Source of the DNA: an uncultured Lachnospiraceae bacterium | Lineage (GTDB): Bacteria; Bacillota; Clostridia; Lachnospirales; Lachnospiraceae | Length of the DNA: 49,005 nt | NCBI GenBank assembly: GCA_947626965.1 | Contig: CANQUH010000009.1 | Location: forward strand, 1 to 49,005 | Direction of reading: 5' to 3' | Shown here: in pieces, positions 47,596 through 49,005 of the stretch | Layout: each line of letters opens with the position of its first letter | Position numbering within the stretch: position 1 is the stretch's first letter | Notes under the pieces: generated by a model | Told to the model about the DNA's origin: nothing | Databases searched by the model: none | The model's input: only the letters and a program-made list of their open reading frames with translations | Position numbers and translations under genes: made by a program

Positions 47596-48831
47596 ATGAA
47601 AAAGAAAATCATTATATTTTTACTTGCGGGTACTTTAGGATTCTCATTTGCGGGCAGCGGAAGTTCTATTGAAAAGACGCGAAGGCAGGAAGAAGCGAAC
47701 GAAGCGGCAGAGGATCAGACTGCAGGTTTTGAAGATATGGGAGACCTTGGGGCAGAGATAGAGACTGTTGACTGGGAAGATGAGGAACTCTATGAGACAG
47801 AGACTCCGCTTGAACCGATCAATCCGTCCGATTATCTGATCAAGGATGCGGCGGACTATGTCACGCTTGGCGACTATGCGGGGATTTCCCTGGAAAAGAC
47901 AGTTTATGAGATCACGGATGACATGGTTCAGGAACGGATTGAGGAAGATCTCGGGATGTACGCGAAGGAAGTAAAGGAGGATCGTCCTGCGCAGGAAGGG
48001 GATACGGTCTATGGAAATCTCACCTACGTAGTTCAGGGAAAGGACGAGCCATACGAAGAGGAGGACTTTTTCCTTACAATCGGATATGAAGAGTATGGCG
48101 CGGAGTTCGATGAAAAGATAACCGGCGCTTCCAGAGGGGATACGCTTGAATTTTCGATCAGCTATCCCGAGGACAGTGAGATAATGGAATGGGCCGGAAA
48201 TACGGTCGGCTTTGTTTTTCAGGTGATAGGCGTTTACAGCATGGACGTGCCCGAGTATACGGAAGAATTTGTCAAAGACACGCTTGGATATGGGTCAGTC
48301 GAGGAGTATGAAGCGTATGTCCGGGAAATGCTTGCCGGAGAGTACGAGGAATCAAGCTATGCGGATGCTGTCGATACACTTTTTGACGAGGCTGTCGCGC
48401 GTACGGAATTCAAAGAATATCCGCAGGAGCTTTACGATACATGCAGAGAGGAAATCATGGGCTTCTACACTTCTTTTGGCGGAACGGATTCGGAGGAAGA
48501 AGTGTATGATATGTTCGGCATTACGGAGGAAGATATTAATGAGGAAGTTCTCGCAACGGTAAACCGCAGGCTTCTCGTAAGCGCATACTGTCTCGCGAAT
48601 GAGATTGAGGTTACAGAGGACGAGTACGTATCTTATCTGGAAGAGAATGCGGCTCTTTACGGAGAGCCGAGCGCGGCTTCCTTTGAGAGTATTTACGGGC
48701 GCGATTCTCTTGTATGGACGATGTATGAGTCAAGATTTACCGAAGAGCTTTATGAGCAGGCTGACATTACAGAAATTCCATATGACCTGTCCATGGAGGA
48801 AGAGACAGAGGTTTATTCCCGCGAGCAATGA
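47596..48831 (+). CDS. Exported trigger-factor-like peptidyl-prolyl isomerase
   Basis: A 411-residue protein. A hydrophobic signal (KKKIIIFLLAGTLGFSFAG) precedes an acidic spacer (~25-85). An FKBP-like domain follows (~125-220: PAQEGDTVYGNLTYVVQGK, LTIGYEEYGAEFDEKITGASRGDTLEFSISYPED). The C-terminal helical part resembles the trigger factor chaperone arm (VEEYEAYVREMLAGEYEES, FKEYPQELYDTCREEIMGFY). The signal would be a lipoprotein signal if position 21 were Cys; it is Ser (AGSGSS). Likely helps fold exported proteins. The start follows AAGAAAGGAAT with fair spacing. Confidence 0.85.
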   Translation: MKKKIIIFLLAGTLGFSFAGSGSSIEKTRRQEEANEAAEDQTAGFEDMGDLGAEIETVDWEDEELYETETPLEPINPSDYLIKDAADYVTLGDYAGISLEKTVYEITDDMVQERIEEDLGMYAKEVKEDRPAQEGDTVYGNLTYVVQGKDEPYEEEDFFLTIGYEEYGAEFDEKITGASRGDTLEFSISYPEDSEIMEWAGNTVGFVFQVIGVYSMDVPEYTEEFVKDTLGYGSVEEYEAYVREMLAGEYEESSYADAVDTLFDEAVARTEFKEYPQELYDTCREEIMGFYTSFGGTDSEEEVYDMFGITEEDINEEVLATVNRRLLVSAYCLANEIEVTEDEYVSYLEENAALYGEPSAASFESIYGRDSLVWTMYESRFTEELYEQADITEIPYDLSMEEETEVYSREQ

Positions 48832-48875
48832 GGAAAATAGCCATGCTTGCATGGATATTTGACGAATGCCGCGAG

Positions 48876-48927
48876 GGTGCTGTGCGCCAGTGGCGCACGG
48901 TCAGCACCGACCGAAGCGGAGCGGAGA
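48876..48927 (+). repeat. Family 3 hairpin repeat
   Basis: GGTGCTG (48876-48882) pairs with CAGCACC (48902-48908) around an inner TGCGCC/GGCGCA stem. The tail GACCGAAGCGGAGCGGAGA matches 20013-20031 at 15 of 19 bases or better. Confidence 0.65.
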
Positions 48928-48931
48928 CCAA

Positions 48932-48999
48932 ATACCCCGCCCCTTGGGGCGTTGCAAGATTGATACCCAGTTGCTTGCAGCGGGGTCTTTGATTTGGAA
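48932..48999 (+). terminator. Terminator of the trigger-factor-like gene
   Basis: ACCCCGC pairs with GCGGGGT, with an inner TTGCAAG/CTTGCAG stem, followed by CTTTGATTT. Confidence 0.65.
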
Positions 49000-49005
49000 G
49001 AATAA

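Overview
The window looks like a chromosomal segment of a Gram-positive gut anaerobe of the Clostridia, most likely a Lachnospiraceae. The evidence is strong AGGAGG-type ribosome binding sites, a T-box leader on tyrS, DUF4364, TIGR01212 radical SAM, BTAD-type and VanRS-like regulators, class B sortase, SleB- and CwlD-type spore-linked hydrolases, and the sequence style of the housekeeping proteins. This is inferred from gene content; no 16S gene is present. About 40 protein genes and one tRNA are supported. There is no phage, insertion sequence, integrase or CRISPR array.

Layout. 1-4414: tail of a sugar ABC permease, an uncharacterised 612-residue protein, a zinc-ribbon protein, a GH53 endo-galactanase and a TraX-like membrane protein, probably a galactan-use locus. 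4421-6167: T-box controlled tyrS. 6239-9376: NodB-type deacetylase, rarA, mntP. 9371-11164: a candidate small RNA, then a BTAD regulator with SARP-like direct repeats at its promoter. 11248-17023: ybaK, a proline-rich repeat protein, a methyltransferase and a large membrane-anchored protein ending in a degenerate C39-like fold. 17190-17301: a cluster of four perfect DnaA boxes. 17475-27686: cell-wall NlpC/P60 protein, trmB, AI-2E transporter, tRNA-Lys, CwlD-type amidase, pfkA, SpoU-type rRNA methyltransferase and a SleB-type hydrolase. 27985-31598: DUF4364, radical SAM, a small membrane protein and a deacetylase-like protein.

31665-38505 is a surface-glycan block: rmlB, rmlC, a Wzm/Wzt-type exporter whose ATPase has a C-terminal extension, and a methyltransferase-kinase-like protein resembling WbdD chain terminators. 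Then asnS, a VanRS-like two-component pair without van resistance genes, a Sir2 deacylase, sortase B, DUF2325 with two DtxR-like operators, a cold-shock protein with a long leader, cca and a trigger-factor-like exported protein whose lipobox cysteine is replaced by serine.

The most unusual feature is not a gene. A GC-rich hairpin repeat, built on GCGCAGGCCCG-type sequence, occurs at seven places, mostly directly beside the T-tract of an intrinsic terminator and in the same orientation. Its outer stem carries several different sequences that stay self-complementary. At least three other small hairpin repeat families, and several decayed tandem duplications downstream of genes, accompany it.
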